DNA of 64,000 bases from Ascidiaceihabitans donghaensis. Its GTDB lineage: Bacteria; Pseudomonadota; Alphaproteobacteria; Rhodobacterales; Rhodobacteraceae. The stretch covers positions 62,001 through 126,000 of the forward strand of contig NZ_OMOR01000001.1 of NCBI RefSeq assembly GCF_900302465.1, read 5' to 3'. Below the pieces are notes generated by a model. That model saw only the letters and a program-made list of their open reading frames with translations. It made no database searches and was not told the origin of the DNA. This document shows positions 17,451-26,165 of the stretch, in pieces (position 1 is the stretch's first letter; every line of letters begins with the position of its first letter). The position numbers and the translations under genes are program-made.

Positions 17451-18538
17451 GACCAATTATTCCGCTGCGCCCGTTTTCTTGTTTCTTCCGCAAACCGAAC
17501 AGCCGCTGCAACTGCCTGATAGTGTTCAGGAGAAATTTCTTCACCGATCTCCGTAACCGCATGCAACGCCCGTGCCGTCGGCGGATCGCTGTGGATGGGA
17601 ACGCCGGCTTCTGCCGCCACTTCCCTTATGCGCAAGGCTACATCATCGATACCTTTTGCAACACAATTTGGGGCACTTCCTGCTGCGCGAGACCACTTAA
17701 GGGCAACCGCATAGTGTGTAGGGTTCACAATGATCACATCAGCGTCGGGCACATCGCCCATCATCTGAGACATCGCAGCCGATTGCGCACGTTGTCTTCG
17801 CTCCGCTTTCAAATGCGGGTCTCCTTCGGATTCCTTTGCTTCATCCATCAATTCTTTGTGTGACATTCGGTTTTTCCTGATGTGTTCAGCGTGCTGCCAC
17901 AAAGCGTCTACCCCACCGATCGCTGCAGAGATGAGAACAACCAGAATCAGAAAGGTTATGCACAATTCACCAAGAAGGCTTACAACAACGTTCGGTTCAC
18001 TTTGTGCAGAGGATACAATCTCTAAGATCCGCGATTTTAGAAACACGGCCAAGCAGGTTGAGTAAATAACAAGCTTGGTAAAACTCTTCCCAAACTCGAA
18101 CAGTCCGTTACGGCCAAATTTATTTTTTGCGTTTGAGATCGGCGAAATCTTCGAAAGTTTTGGCTCAAGCTTTGTGGGTGCAAAAACCAGTCCGTTTTGC
18201 GCAATAATCGCCGCCAATACGGAAATGAAAGGGAACCCGAACACCGGCACCAAGGCAAGCGACACAGTGAAAAAGACGCCACCAAGCGTAGGGGAAAACG
18301 CCCCGGCAAAGACAGACTGCGAAAGATTTGAAGACTGATCTAACAGCACAGACAATACAGTCCCCAATTTGGTAACCACGAAGGACCCGGAGATCAAAAA
18401 TGCCAAAATTAACCCAAAGTAAGCAGATGCTGTCAACAAATCGGCGGATCGGGCAATTTCACCCTTCTTTCTTTGATCCGCGAGCTTCTTTGCAGATGGA
18501 TCAAACGACTTGTCTGTGTCGTCATCCGAACCACTCAT
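17447..18538 (-). CDS. flhB: Flagellar export switch protein FlhB
   Basis: Inner-membrane export gate protein that switches substrate class by cleaving itself. The 363 residues contain four hydrophobic segments in the first 210 and the cytoplasmic domain with the self-cleavage motif NPTH at 272-275, in VNPTHYAVALKW. The intact motif indicates a functional switch that could respond to FliK. It overlaps fliR and the downstream coiled-coil gene by four bases each. Confidence 0.96.
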   Translation of the reverse strand: MSGSDDDTDKSFDPSAKKLADQRKKGEIARSADLLTASAYFGLILAFLISGSFVVTKLGTVLSVLLDQSSNLSQSVFAGAFSPTLGGVFFTVSLALVPVFGFPFISVLAAIIAQNGLVFAPTKLEPKLSKISPISNAKNKFGRNGLFEFGKSFTKLVIYSTCLAVFLKSRILEIVSSAQSEPNVVVSLLGELCITFLILVVLISAAIGGVDALWQHAEHIRKNRMSHKELMDEAKESEGDPHLKAERRQRAQSAAMSQMMGDVPDADVIIVNPTHYAVALKWSRAAGSAPNCVAKGIDDVALRIREVAAEAGVPIHSDPPTARALHAVTEIGEEISPEHYQAVAAAVRFAEETRKRAQRNNWS

Positions 18539-19305
18539 GGCAGGTTTCCAAATGGATTGAACAAAAATTGATCAAAGGCTTGTAGCCAAACAGCCAACAT
18601 AACTGGCGCGGCCAAACAAAGTATAAAAAGACCGCCAGCCGTGATCAACGGCGCCCCGACAAACGCCACCATCAACTGAGGCATAGCCTTGTTTATGACG
18701 CCAAGCATCAAGTTGTACAAAACTGAGACCAAAATGAACGGCGCAGACAAGGTAAAAGCCAGCGCAAATGCTTTGCTAACTTGCTTAGTGCCCCATTCAC
18801 CGACATCACCTCCTCCGGCAAAGCGACCAATCGGCAAGAACTCGAAGGACAAGATTAGTAATTCAGCCGCTTTGATATGCAATCCCGCTATCACCGCCAA
18901 AGCCATACCACCAAACATCAACACGTACCCGATGGCCGCCAACGGCTCTACAGCAGCACCACCAAGCAATTGTGACAAAGATGTCGATTGCGCGGCGATT
19001 GCCCCCGCTGTTTGAAGAGCCAAGATAAAAAGACGGATGCCTAATCCAATTATCAAACCAGATGCGACTTCTGTCATTGCCAGAAATGCTAAATCTGATG
19101 GTGTGTTGGAAAACGTACTAAATTCAACTGCGGGCGCGACAATCATAGTAAATGAGAGCGCCAAAATTAGTTTGATACGTGCTGGTACAGACTGCTCACC
19201 AAACGCGGGCATAAGTGCAACTACTGCTCCAGTTCGTAAAAATACAATCAATCCATGCCAAAGATACTCATTCGAGATCTCTAAAAACTCGGCCAACCCG
19301 TCCAT
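18535..19305 (-). CDS. fliR: Flagellar export gate protein FliR
   Basis: Inner-membrane subunit of the FliPQR export channel, 256 residues with about six hydrophobic stretches and typical motifs near the N-terminus (RTGAVVALMPAFGEQSVPARIKL). Its ATG overlaps the flhA stop by one base (TAATG) and its stop overlaps flhB by four, so flhA-fliR-flhB are tightly coupled. Confidence 0.94.
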   Translation of the reverse strand: MDGLAEFLEISNEYLWHGLIVFLRTGAVVALMPAFGEQSVPARIKLILALSFTMIVAPAVEFSTFSNTPSDLAFLAMTEVASGLIIGLGIRLFILALQTAGAIAAQSTSLSQLLGGAAVEPLAAIGYVLMFGGMALAVIAGLHIKAAELLILSFEFLPIGRFAGGGDVGEWGTKQVSKAFALAFTLSAPFILVSVLYNLMLGVINKAMPQLMVAFVGAPLITAGGLFILCLAAPVMLAVWLQAFDQFLFNPFGNLP

Positions 19306-21386
19306 TAAGCCGCAACAACACCAATCAGAGAAGGACGGGCATCTACACCAATCTCTTCGAATGATAAGACGGGTGTATTGATCCCTTTGGCATGCATCAA
19401 AGTACGCAAAAACCGGCGACGGCGAGTGTTTGTAACGACCGCAGGGAAAATTCCTTCGTCATTGGCGTCGCGCACTTTTTGGGAAACGTTATCGGCCAGT
19501 GTGTTAAAGAGATCCGGGGGCAAAGCGATATCCAATCCGCGATCAGCTTCGACTTGATAGTTTGCAAATGCATCCTCCCATTCCGGTGCAAGCTGCAATA
19601 AAGGCAGAGTACCATCAGCCCGGCGCATCTCTGCTACCAGCTGAAATCCCAACCTTTGACGTACATGTTCACAGATTGCCTCTGGTGTCGCATTCTGCCC
19701 TCTGGCCTCAGCTATAGCTTCCAATATGAGAGGTAGGTTTCTTATCGAGACCTGTTCTTCCAAAAGAAGCCGCAGTACTGCGTGTAACAAATCGATGGGG
19801 ACACGATCAGGAATTAGTTCATCCAAAAACTTTCTGTTCGCTTCCGCGCGGGATGGATCAGATACATTAACCATTTCTGACAAAAGCCGTCTGAGGGACT
19901 TCAACGATAGCAATCGCCCGAAATTGCGCTTGACCACTTCTAGCAAATGAGTGGCCAAAACCTCGGTTGGCGTTACGATTGTTACTCCAGCCAGTGCGGC
20001 AGTTTCTTGATCGGAGGTTGTTATCCAACGCGCTGGGGCACCATATACTGGTTCCTTTGCATCCACGCCGCTTGGAACCGTTGACGGATCATCAGGAAGC
20101 AATGCCAACACTTGATCGGATTGAAGCACTGCTCTTACCTGCTCAACCCCATGAATTCGAATGACGTAGGTACCAGAAATTAATCCAGGATGATCCGTCA
20201 AACGCACTTCTGGGAGAAGCAAGCCGAACACTGACGCTACATGAGTCCGCATATTTGCTATTCGAGAGTCCAACCCGGTCCCAGGGTCCAACACCATATT
20301 TACTAAATCTGGAGAAAACTCTACGTGTATGTCATCCAATTCCAAAATGTCACCCAACGATTTTTCTGGCAAGGGCTCATCGACCACAATACTATCTGTC
20401 GCGTGAGACGCCTGTTTCTTGTTTCGTTCACTTACAAAGTACGCGAAAGCCGCCAGCCCAATTGCTCCCAGGATGAACGGTACAAACGGTAGACCAGGAA
20501 GAAATGCAAAACCTCCCATTACTACAGAAACGGTTGCAATTGCTGCTGGGTGCTTTCCAAGTTGGTCAAAAATTGCCAGATCCGTCGATCCTTGTGCACC
20601 ACCCCGCGCAAGCAAAAGAGCAGAAGCTATCGAAATAATGACAGCAGGGATTTGCGTGACCAGACCGTCGCCGACCGTAAGAATTGCATAGGTAACGAAC
20701 GCGTCACCAACGGCCATGCCATGCACGGCTATGCCCATTATCAAGCCAGCGACCAAGTTTAACAAAGTAATTAGTAAGCCGGCGACTGCGTCCCCCTTAA
20801 CAAATTTTGACGCACCATCGAGAGAGCCAAAAAACGTAGTTTCTTGTTGTTCCCTTTCACGTCGCTCCTTTGCTTCAGCGTGATCAATCGCGCCGGCTGA
20901 CATATCACTGTCAATCGCCAGTTGCTTGCCCGGCATTCCATCTAGTGCAAATCGAGCGCCCACTTCCGCCATGCGCGCCGCGCCCTTGGTGATAACCATG
21001 AAATTAACAATCAACAGGACACAAAACACAACCAAACCCAAGAAGACACTGCCACCCATGACAAACTGAGCGAAACCTTCAATTACCCCGCCGGCAGCGT
21101 CGGTGCCAGTATGCCCTTGACCAATGATTAATTTGGTCGACGAAACATTAAGGGAAAGGCGGAGCATTAACGTAGTTAATAGAATTGTGGGAAAGGCGGA
21201 GAAATCTAGCGGCCTTTGAATAAATAAAGTCACCGTGAAAATCAGTATCGCCAGCGCGAAGGACGAAGCCAAACCAACATCTAAAACCCACGATGGCATC
21301 GGAAGAACCATCATTACGATAACCGCCATCAACGCCATAGCCAATAGAACGGTTGGATTGAAATATGCTCTCACAGAACTTTTCAA
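19305..21386 (-). CDS. flhA: Flagellar export gate protein FlhA
   Basis: Major export gate component, 693 residues: about eight transmembrane segments in the first 330, including the FHIPEP-family region ARMAEVGARFALDGMPGKQ, followed by the soluble docking domain. The start is TTG with GGAGAC eight bases upstream; the next Met would delete the first conserved segment. It lies 90 bases downstream of the 718-residue gene and overlaps fliR. Confidence 0.95.
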   Translation of the reverse strand: MKSSVRAYFNPTVLLAMALMAVIVMMVLPMPSWVLDVGLASSFALAILIFTVTLFIQRPLDFSAFPTILLTTLMLRLSLNVSSTKLIIGQGHTGTDAAGGVIEGFAQFVMGGSVFLGLVVFCVLLIVNFMVITKGAARMAEVGARFALDGMPGKQLAIDSDMSAGAIDHAEAKERREREQQETTFFGSLDGASKFVKGDAVAGLLITLLNLVAGLIMGIAVHGMAVGDAFVTYAILTVGDGLVTQIPAVIISIASALLLARGGAQGSTDLAIFDQLGKHPAAIATVSVVMGGFAFLPGLPFVPFILGAIGLAAFAYFVSERNKKQASHATDSIVVDEPLPEKSLGDILELDDIHVEFSPDLVNMVLDPGTGLDSRIANMRTHVASVFGLLLPEVRLTDHPGLISGTYVIRIHGVEQVRAVLQSDQVLALLPDDPSTVPSGVDAKEPVYGAPARWITTSDQETAALAGVTIVTPTEVLATHLLEVVKRNFGRLLSLKSLRRLLSEMVNVSDPSRAEANRKFLDELIPDRVPIDLLHAVLRLLLEEQVSIRNLPLILEAIAEARGQNATPEAICEHVRQRLGFQLVAEMRRADGTLPLLQLAPEWEDAFANYQVEADRGLDIALPPDLFNTLADNVSQKVRDANDEGIFPAVVTNTRRRRFLRTLMHAKGINTPVLSFEEIGVDARPSLIGVVAA

Positions 21387-21476
21387 CTTTTTTGTCTCCG
21401 GTTAAGCGCAATATCTTTCACCCAACAGACTACAAACTGAATAAAATTCTCTTAATAGCGCTCGATTCTTAAGGTC

Positions 21477-23633
21477 TTAATCTTCCAGAAATTTCGTTAT
21501 CAAAACACGCGACTCGATACTTCTAATCAAAGCTTCATCTGCTTTTTTCAAAAATCCATTAGGGTCAACTCCAGGCGACGTGTTTTTCTGGATTGCTGCC
21601 TCCTGACTTGGGAGTTCAGGTCGAATCGGTTTTTCCTGAGGTGCAGCCAGTACTGGCTCCAATTCTTCACTTGAGTTTGGAATCGAGTTTGGATCGTTAT
21701 CAATTTTTCTAGTTTCTCCATTGCGAGCACTGCCACCAATCGTATTGACGTTGGCTTCGCCCGCAACCCCAACCACACTAGTGCTCAAAGTCGCCATGTT
21801 TGAAAAAGATACTGCTTGCTCCAGAAAACCTAGCTCCTCCAGTCTTTCGGAAATTTTTTTCATTGTTGAAGCATTCAAGTTGAGTGTTCTTTTATCTAGC
21901 GTACCGAAGGCAAAGAGCAGAAATTCTTCAACAGTGGAGTGCTTGGTCAAATATTGAACGACACGATTTTGAAGACCATCAGTTTGAAACTTTGTTCTTT
22001 CTTTAACATAATCTTCCAATATTCTTAGGGATCTCGAAAATTCTCCATTCATCGTCAAAGCTAAAATGAAAGCTCTTTGTATTTCATGACTCAAGTCATG
22101 ACGACGTAGCTCCATAGTGTATGCGCTGGCGAGAATTAGTTGCTGCTCACTTATTTGACCGTCATTCTCAAATTCTAGATCAATCAATTTTATCAACGCT
22201 TCAGCTGACTGAAGTGTATTAGAATCAATTACGTATCTCAAGTTTTTCTTGGACTCCTGTGGAGAGTTATCGACAGTATCCAAGTTGGACCTCGCAAGCA
22301 CGACGTCTACCGTAGAGAATTCACTGGAGCGTTCTAAAGTTCGCAATGCCAAATCAGCAGCTGCACTCAAATCCAGCGCCAACAGTTGATTACTGATAGT
22401 GGGTGCAAGATTCTCCCTCAAGGAAATGGGTAAATCATTTAGAGCAAAAATCACCGCATCCGTGTTTACTTCAGCTGATCGGATTTCAGATATATTGTTG
22501 GAGAACAAAGCCCACATTGCGGCAGCCGAGTTGCAGGATTCCATATCCTTAAAAAATTTCCCATTTGATGATTTGGAAAATTCCATTATTTCCGCTATCG
22601 CATACAATTCAGGATGATTTTTCTTTAACGACGGTACAAGATTCAAAGTAGCTGCGGCCTCTGCACCAAAACCAAGATGTAGGTACAACTTAGCCAATTT
22701 TAACACTTCCTGAGGTTCTACTTGCTGTAACTCGTCAAAAATTGCAGATCTCAACTTTCCGACTTCAGAAATAGGGAAATATTTTTCTCCCCACTGCGAA
22801 ATTTGAAGTAGATCTGCGTCAGCACAAAAGCCTGAGCTTTGTATAATCTGCTGTGCTGCAGATGTATTAAGTAAGTCACTGCTCGAAGAAACTTCAATGT
22901 TTGGACTGCCCACTTCACTCCTTTCTAAGGAGTCTTCAAGATTTTCATCGAATATGGATAAATCGATTTGAGGTGAGCGCTCTTCCCCCGCAGGTAAAGC
23001 AGAGGAAACGCTCAAAATACCACGTGTAGCTGAAGATCCAAACTCTTGTAGCAGGATTTCACGAACTCCCTTTAAGGATCCTCCATTTTCCATTTTTAAA
23101 CTTGTCTCTGTAGCATTCTCGTTCATATTTCGTACCTGACCTACGTCGACCGGTGGTTCTTTCTGCGCCCTTGGCGCGTTGACTTCAAATTCTTCTTTTG
23201 GCGCTTTGGGAAGTTGAAGATTCCTGGCTCCTAAGTGCGCAAAATCAACCTGGTCAACTTGCAAATTCGCATTGACAACATCATTTTGATCGAAAATGTC
23301 CAAAACAATTAGATTTTTGACTGTACGGTAGCTTTCAACTGTACAGTCGCACTCCATTTGTATTTCAAGATTTGACGAGTTTGCTTTGAAACTCGAAATT
23401 CGATCCCTTCCTATTCGATCGAAAGCCTTCGACGTATCAAAACCTACCTTGTGGTCAGGAATTTTTATTATAATGACTCTTCCAGAAACTTCTTCAATCC
23501 AATTTTTCGAAGAGGGAACGCTTAATACTACTCTTGTAAAGTTATCATGGTCACCAGTTCTAACAGGAATTGGGTTGGCAAATAAAAAATGCGGGAAAAA
23601 CGCAAAAATCACTATATGAAGAGTACTTTTCAT
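21477..23633 (-). CDS. Exported protein of unknown function in the flagellar operon (possible MotC counterpart)
   Basis: No confident family. The 718-residue product starts with a signal peptide (TLHIVIFAFFPHFLFA). The first 100 mature residues look beta-rich and AMIN-like (DNFTRVVLSVP, FDTSKAFDRIGRDRISSF, a CDC pair). Next comes a charged, probably disordered stretch, then a long helical region resembling TPR or other solenoid repeats, ending in a disordered tail. The ATG overlaps the motA stop in ATGA. Rhizobia encode a periplasmic stator protein MotC beside motA and its chaperone MotE; the same neighbours here suggest a similar role, but that is inference. The gene looks more AT-rich than its neighbours. 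Confidence 0.75.
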   Translation of the reverse strand: MKSTLHIVIFAFFPHFLFANPIPVRTGDHDNFTRVVLSVPSSKNWIEEVSGRVIIIKIPDHKVGFDTSKAFDRIGRDRISSFKANSSNLEIQMECDCTVESYRTVKNLIVLDIFDQNDVVNANLQVDQVDFAHLGARNLQLPKAPKEEFEVNAPRAQKEPPVDVGQVRNMNENATETSLKMENGGSLKGVREILLQEFGSSATRGILSVSSALPAGEERSPQIDLSIFDENLEDSLERSEVGSPNIEVSSSSDLLNTSAAQQIIQSSGFCADADLLQISQWGEKYFPISEVGKLRSAIFDELQQVEPQEVLKLAKLYLHLGFGAEAAATLNLVPSLKKNHPELYAIAEIMEFSKSSNGKFFKDMESCNSAAAMWALFSNNISEIRSAEVNTDAVIFALNDLPISLRENLAPTISNQLLALDLSAAADLALRTLERSSEFSTVDVVLARSNLDTVDNSPQESKKNLRYVIDSNTLQSAEALIKLIDLEFENDGQISEQQLILASAYTMELRRHDLSHEIQRAFILALTMNGEFSRSLRILEDYVKERTKFQTDGLQNRVVQYLTKHSTVEEFLLFAFGTLDKRTLNLNASTMKKISERLEELGFLEQAVSFSNMATLSTSVVGVAGEANVNTIGGSARNGETRKIDNDPNSIPNSSEELEPVLAAPQEKPIRPELPSQEAAIQKNTSPGVDPNGFLKKADEALIRSIESRVLITKFLED

Positions 23634-24499
23634 GCGGCACTTTGCTTTACTGTTTTTAAAGCCTCTTCCAAATCTGCGTACGATGGTCGACAATGAGAAG
23701 GAGTATTCTGCCGCCCTACTTCGATACAGATATTGGTTGCGTGATTGTGCAAGTTTGCGACCAGAACTTCTCGAATAAGTTGATAGAAATGGCTGTCTTC
23801 CTCTGTTACCGCTTTAACCTTTTCAGCAAATGGACCGACCAGTCCATATGCTAAGAAAACACCCAAAAATGTACCAACCAGCGCCCCACCAATTAACTTC
23901 CCAAGTACTTCGGGTGGTTGATCGATTGAGGCCATAGTCTTAATTACCCCCAAAACGGCAGCCACAATCCCTAAGGCTGGCAAGCCGTCAGCAATTGTTT
24001 GAAGCGCGTGACTCGAGTGTAGAGCATGATGCATGTTCGCATCCATACGCTTCTCCAACACTTCCTCAACTTGATGCGGGTCATCATAGTTCATGGACGC
24101 GGAACGCATTGTGTCACAAATTAGTGCTGTTGCCTCGGTGTCTGAAATAATTTTGGGGTACTTGGAAAATATGCTCGATTCTGATGGCGCTTCAATATGT
24201 TCCTCTATGGCTACAGGATTTTGACGCGCCAATCGGATAAGCTCAAAAAGTAGACACAAGAGATCTCGATAATCCTCGTGCTTCCATTTTGGACCTTTGA
24301 AAACCTTCCCCAGATCTTTTAGTGTGTGTTTTACTTCAGCACCACTGTTGCTGATAAGGAATGCCCCCACAGCTGCGCCGCCAATCATTGTCATTTCGAA
24401 AGGAAGTGACTTTAGAATAATTCCCATTTTTCCGCCGGCAGCCAAGTAACCACCAAACACCATTACGAAAATTGTTATTATCCCGATAATTCCAATCAT
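23630..24499 (-). CDS. motA: Flagellar motor stator protein MotA
   Basis: MotA forms the pentameric ring of the proton-driven stator. The 289 residues show four hydrophobic segments (1-20, 33-50, 170-190, 201-222) and both prolines important for torque, Pro174 in GLPALGIV and Pro223 in VGPFA, with the large cytoplasmic loop between. Its required partner MotB is not encoded next to it or anywhere in the window. It is followed with overlap by the 718-residue exported protein. Confidence 0.95.
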   Translation of the reverse strand: MIGIIGIITIFVMVFGGYLAAGGKMGIILKSLPFEMTMIGGAAVGAFLISNSGAEVKHTLKDLGKVFKGPKWKHEDYRDLLCLLFELIRLARQNPVAIEEHIEAPSESSIFSKYPKIISDTEATALICDTMRSASMNYDDPHQVEEVLEKRMDANMHHALHSSHALQTIADGLPALGIVAAVLGVIKTMASIDQPPEVLGKLIGGALVGTFLGVFLAYGLVGPFAEKVKAVTEEDSHFYQLIREVLVANLHNHATNICIEVGRQNTPSHCRPSYADLEEALKTVKQSAA

Positions 24500-24566
24500 T
24501 TCGCTTCCTCTCCAACTTCGTTGAAGTCAGCCTATCCAAATCGAGTTAATAATTTCTATTTCCACA

Positions 24567-25169
24567 CTAGTTTTTTGGAACTTTCCCATTTCTGCCAGCA
24601 AGCAAAACACTAATTGTGTATGCTTTTTGTGGATCTAATCCCGCCATGATAGCTGCCGCGGAATCTGGACGCATGCGACCTAGAAAACCGGCTGCAAACG
24701 AAGCTTCCATTGCCTCGAATAGGGCAGCGGCCTCGGCAGGCTTCATGCTCTCATAGACCGTGGTTAGTCGCGCAAGATCTTTTTCCTCTGCGCCTCTCGC
24801 TTGGGCTAAGGTTTTGCTTAGCCGCTCCTCCAAGGCCTCCAATTGCACAAGCTTACTTTCAATCTCTTTTTTTGCTTTCTCTAGCGATTCCGCTCTAAGC
24901 GCTTGACGTTCTTCCGTTTCCTTTACTTTTTCTTCCCTTTTTATCAAAGCATCCAGGAGCGCAGGAACTGTTCGCGATTCCGATTGGGGTGAATTTGTAG
25001 TGCTTTGTGTTTTTGGCTGTGTAGATTCATTTTCCGTATTGGCTGTTTTGGCAAAGGCTGCGTCAGTGCTGAGAGCAATTCGCATTCCCGCTGATCCTAG
25101 AAACATTAGCGCGATCAATGCAACGGATCCGCGCCCTGTGCGAATTTTGTTTTTTACTGGCTTAGTCAT
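24567..25169 (-). CDS. MotE-like protein (MgtE N-domain fold)
   Basis: A 200-residue protein with an N-terminal hydrophobic anchor or signal (SVALIALMFLGSAGM), a long coiled coil (about 75-130), and a C-terminal domain resembling the MgtE intracellular N-domain: YESMKPAEAAALFEAM, FLGRMRPDSAAAIMAGLDP. This arrangement matches the MotE family, which in Sinorhizobium acts as a chaperone for periplasmic MotC. It lies 67 bases before motA and its start overlaps the preceding gene by four bases. Confidence 0.8.
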   Translation of the reverse strand: MTKPVKNKIRTGRGSVALIALMFLGSAGMRIALSTDAAFAKTANTENESTQPKTQSTTNSPQSESRTVPALLDALIKREEKVKETEERQALRAESLEKAKKEIESKLVQLEALEERLSKTLAQARGAEEKDLARLTTVYESMKPAEAAALFEAMEASFAAGFLGRMRPDSAAAIMAGLDPQKAYTISVLLAGRNGKVPKN

Positions 25170-25546
25170 TGACGTCTCCCACTTTCCGAATGACGCATAA
25201 ACATTGGTTGGCTTGGCTCTGAGTTGGGAACGATTGCTTCTTGCGCAGGAGGTTCTTCAACTGTCGGTACGTCGTGCAATGCGGCCATTTGCAGCTCAAG
25301 ACGGTTGGACATTTGTTCAGCACGTTCAGTCAGTTTGGTGAGTGTGTCGGCCGATTCCGCAGCTGTCTGACGTGCGCTTGTAAGAGATTTGTTTAGATCA
25401 TCAACCTGCGCCGAGAGCACTGCGACGGCACCACCAACACCTTTTTCAAGACTATTAAATCGTTTAAGGCGTCGCCCCAAAATGAAGCAGTAAAAGCCAG
25501 CACCTATTGCACCAGCTGCAAGCAAAATATCAGCGATCATTTCCAT
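25166..25546 (-). CDS. Single-pass membrane protein in the fliL-motA operon
   Basis: Unrecognised 126-residue protein. Residues 3-25 form one hydrophobic segment (ADILLAAGAIGAGFYCFIL) followed by basic residues, so the rest is probably cytoplasmic; a helical, coiled-coil-like stretch (about 40-90) and a Pro/Glu-rich tail follow. It sits 9 bases after fliL and overlaps the MotE-like gene. Rhodobacter sphaeroides has a bitopic motor protein, MotF, needed for rotation; whether this is its counterpart cannot be decided by eye. Confidence 0.65.
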   Translation of the reverse strand: MEMIADILLAAGAIGAGFYCFILGRRLKRFNSLEKGVGGAVAVLSAQVDDLNKSLTSARQTAAESADTLTKLTERAEQMSNRLELQMAALHDVPTVEEPPAQEAIVPNSEPSQPMFMRHSESGRRQ

Positions 25547-25555
25547 TTTGGGTCC

Positions 25556-26044
25556 TCAGTTCAGTACAAATTCCATGACCAACAGGTCATTAACGCGTCC
25601 ACTTCCAGCGACCATCTGAACCCGACGCAACATTTGCGCCCTTAGTCGGATCAGGGCGGACGGACTTTCGAGGTCTTCTGTTCTTACTGCGCGTAAATAT
25701 CCGTTCAGCACATCTGTTACGCGGGGCAAAAGATGTTCAACATCCGCTTGGTACTGACTCGGGACTTCGAGTTGAGCACGAAAACTCAAGTGCCTACTGT
25801 TAGAAGGGGGGCTTAGGGATATAACCATCGGGTCAATCGGAACAAACGCTATGTCAGGAAGTGCATCTACATCATCAACCTGCGCCTCAACGTGTCCCGC
25901 AGGTTCAGATCCGAGAATCATGCCGCTCCAAGCTGCGTAAAAGCCCCCGCCGCCTCCAAGCATGGCGGCCAGAAGGCCAAGTATCATAGGCATTTTTGAT
26001 GCCTTCTTGGGCTCTGCTTCTGCTTCTTCATCAATCTCTGCCAT
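25556..26044 (-). CDS. fliL: Flagellar basal body-associated protein FliL
   Basis: Stator-associated inner-membrane protein, 162 residues: acidic and lysine-rich cytoplasmic start, one membrane segment (MPMILGLLAAMLGGGGGFYAA, Gly-rich), and the periplasmic FliL domain ending with VNDLLVMEFVLN. It is the first gene of a nine-gene minus-strand operon of motor and export-gate genes, divergent from fliF. This copy resembles canonical FliL more closely than the one at 16555-17040. Confidence 0.9.
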   Translation of the reverse strand: MAEIDEEAEAEPKKASKMPMILGLLAAMLGGGGGFYAAWSGMILGSEPAGHVEAQVDDVDALPDIAFVPIDPMVISLSPPSNSRHLSFRAQLEVPSQYQADVEHLLPRVTDVLNGYLRAVRTEDLESPSALIRLRAQMLRRVQMVAGSGRVNDLLVMEFVLN

Positions 26045-26090
26045 TCGCTGTCCAATCGCTTAGGTCTAAATCTGTATAACCTGTGATCCA

Positions 26091-26105
26091 CTAACCGATT
26101 ATTAA
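26091..26105 (+). promoter_or_regulatory. CtrA-like box between fliL and fliF
   Basis: CTAA, seven bases (CCGATTA), TTAA in the divergent gap, one mismatch to the CtrA consensus TTAA-N7-TTAA. It lies 47 bases from the fliL start and 46-61 from the possible fliF starts, so one bound regulator could control both large operons. Confidence 0.45.
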
Positions 26106-26165
26106 GCCTGATCGTTCTATTGATGTTTATCGCTGGGCAGAACGCCCGGTATGACGGAGGCGAAC

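Noticed and set aside
26151-26165. ATG start for fliF at 26151
   Set aside because: The sequence right after it is a good ribosome site for the GTG at 26166; not excluded with certainty.
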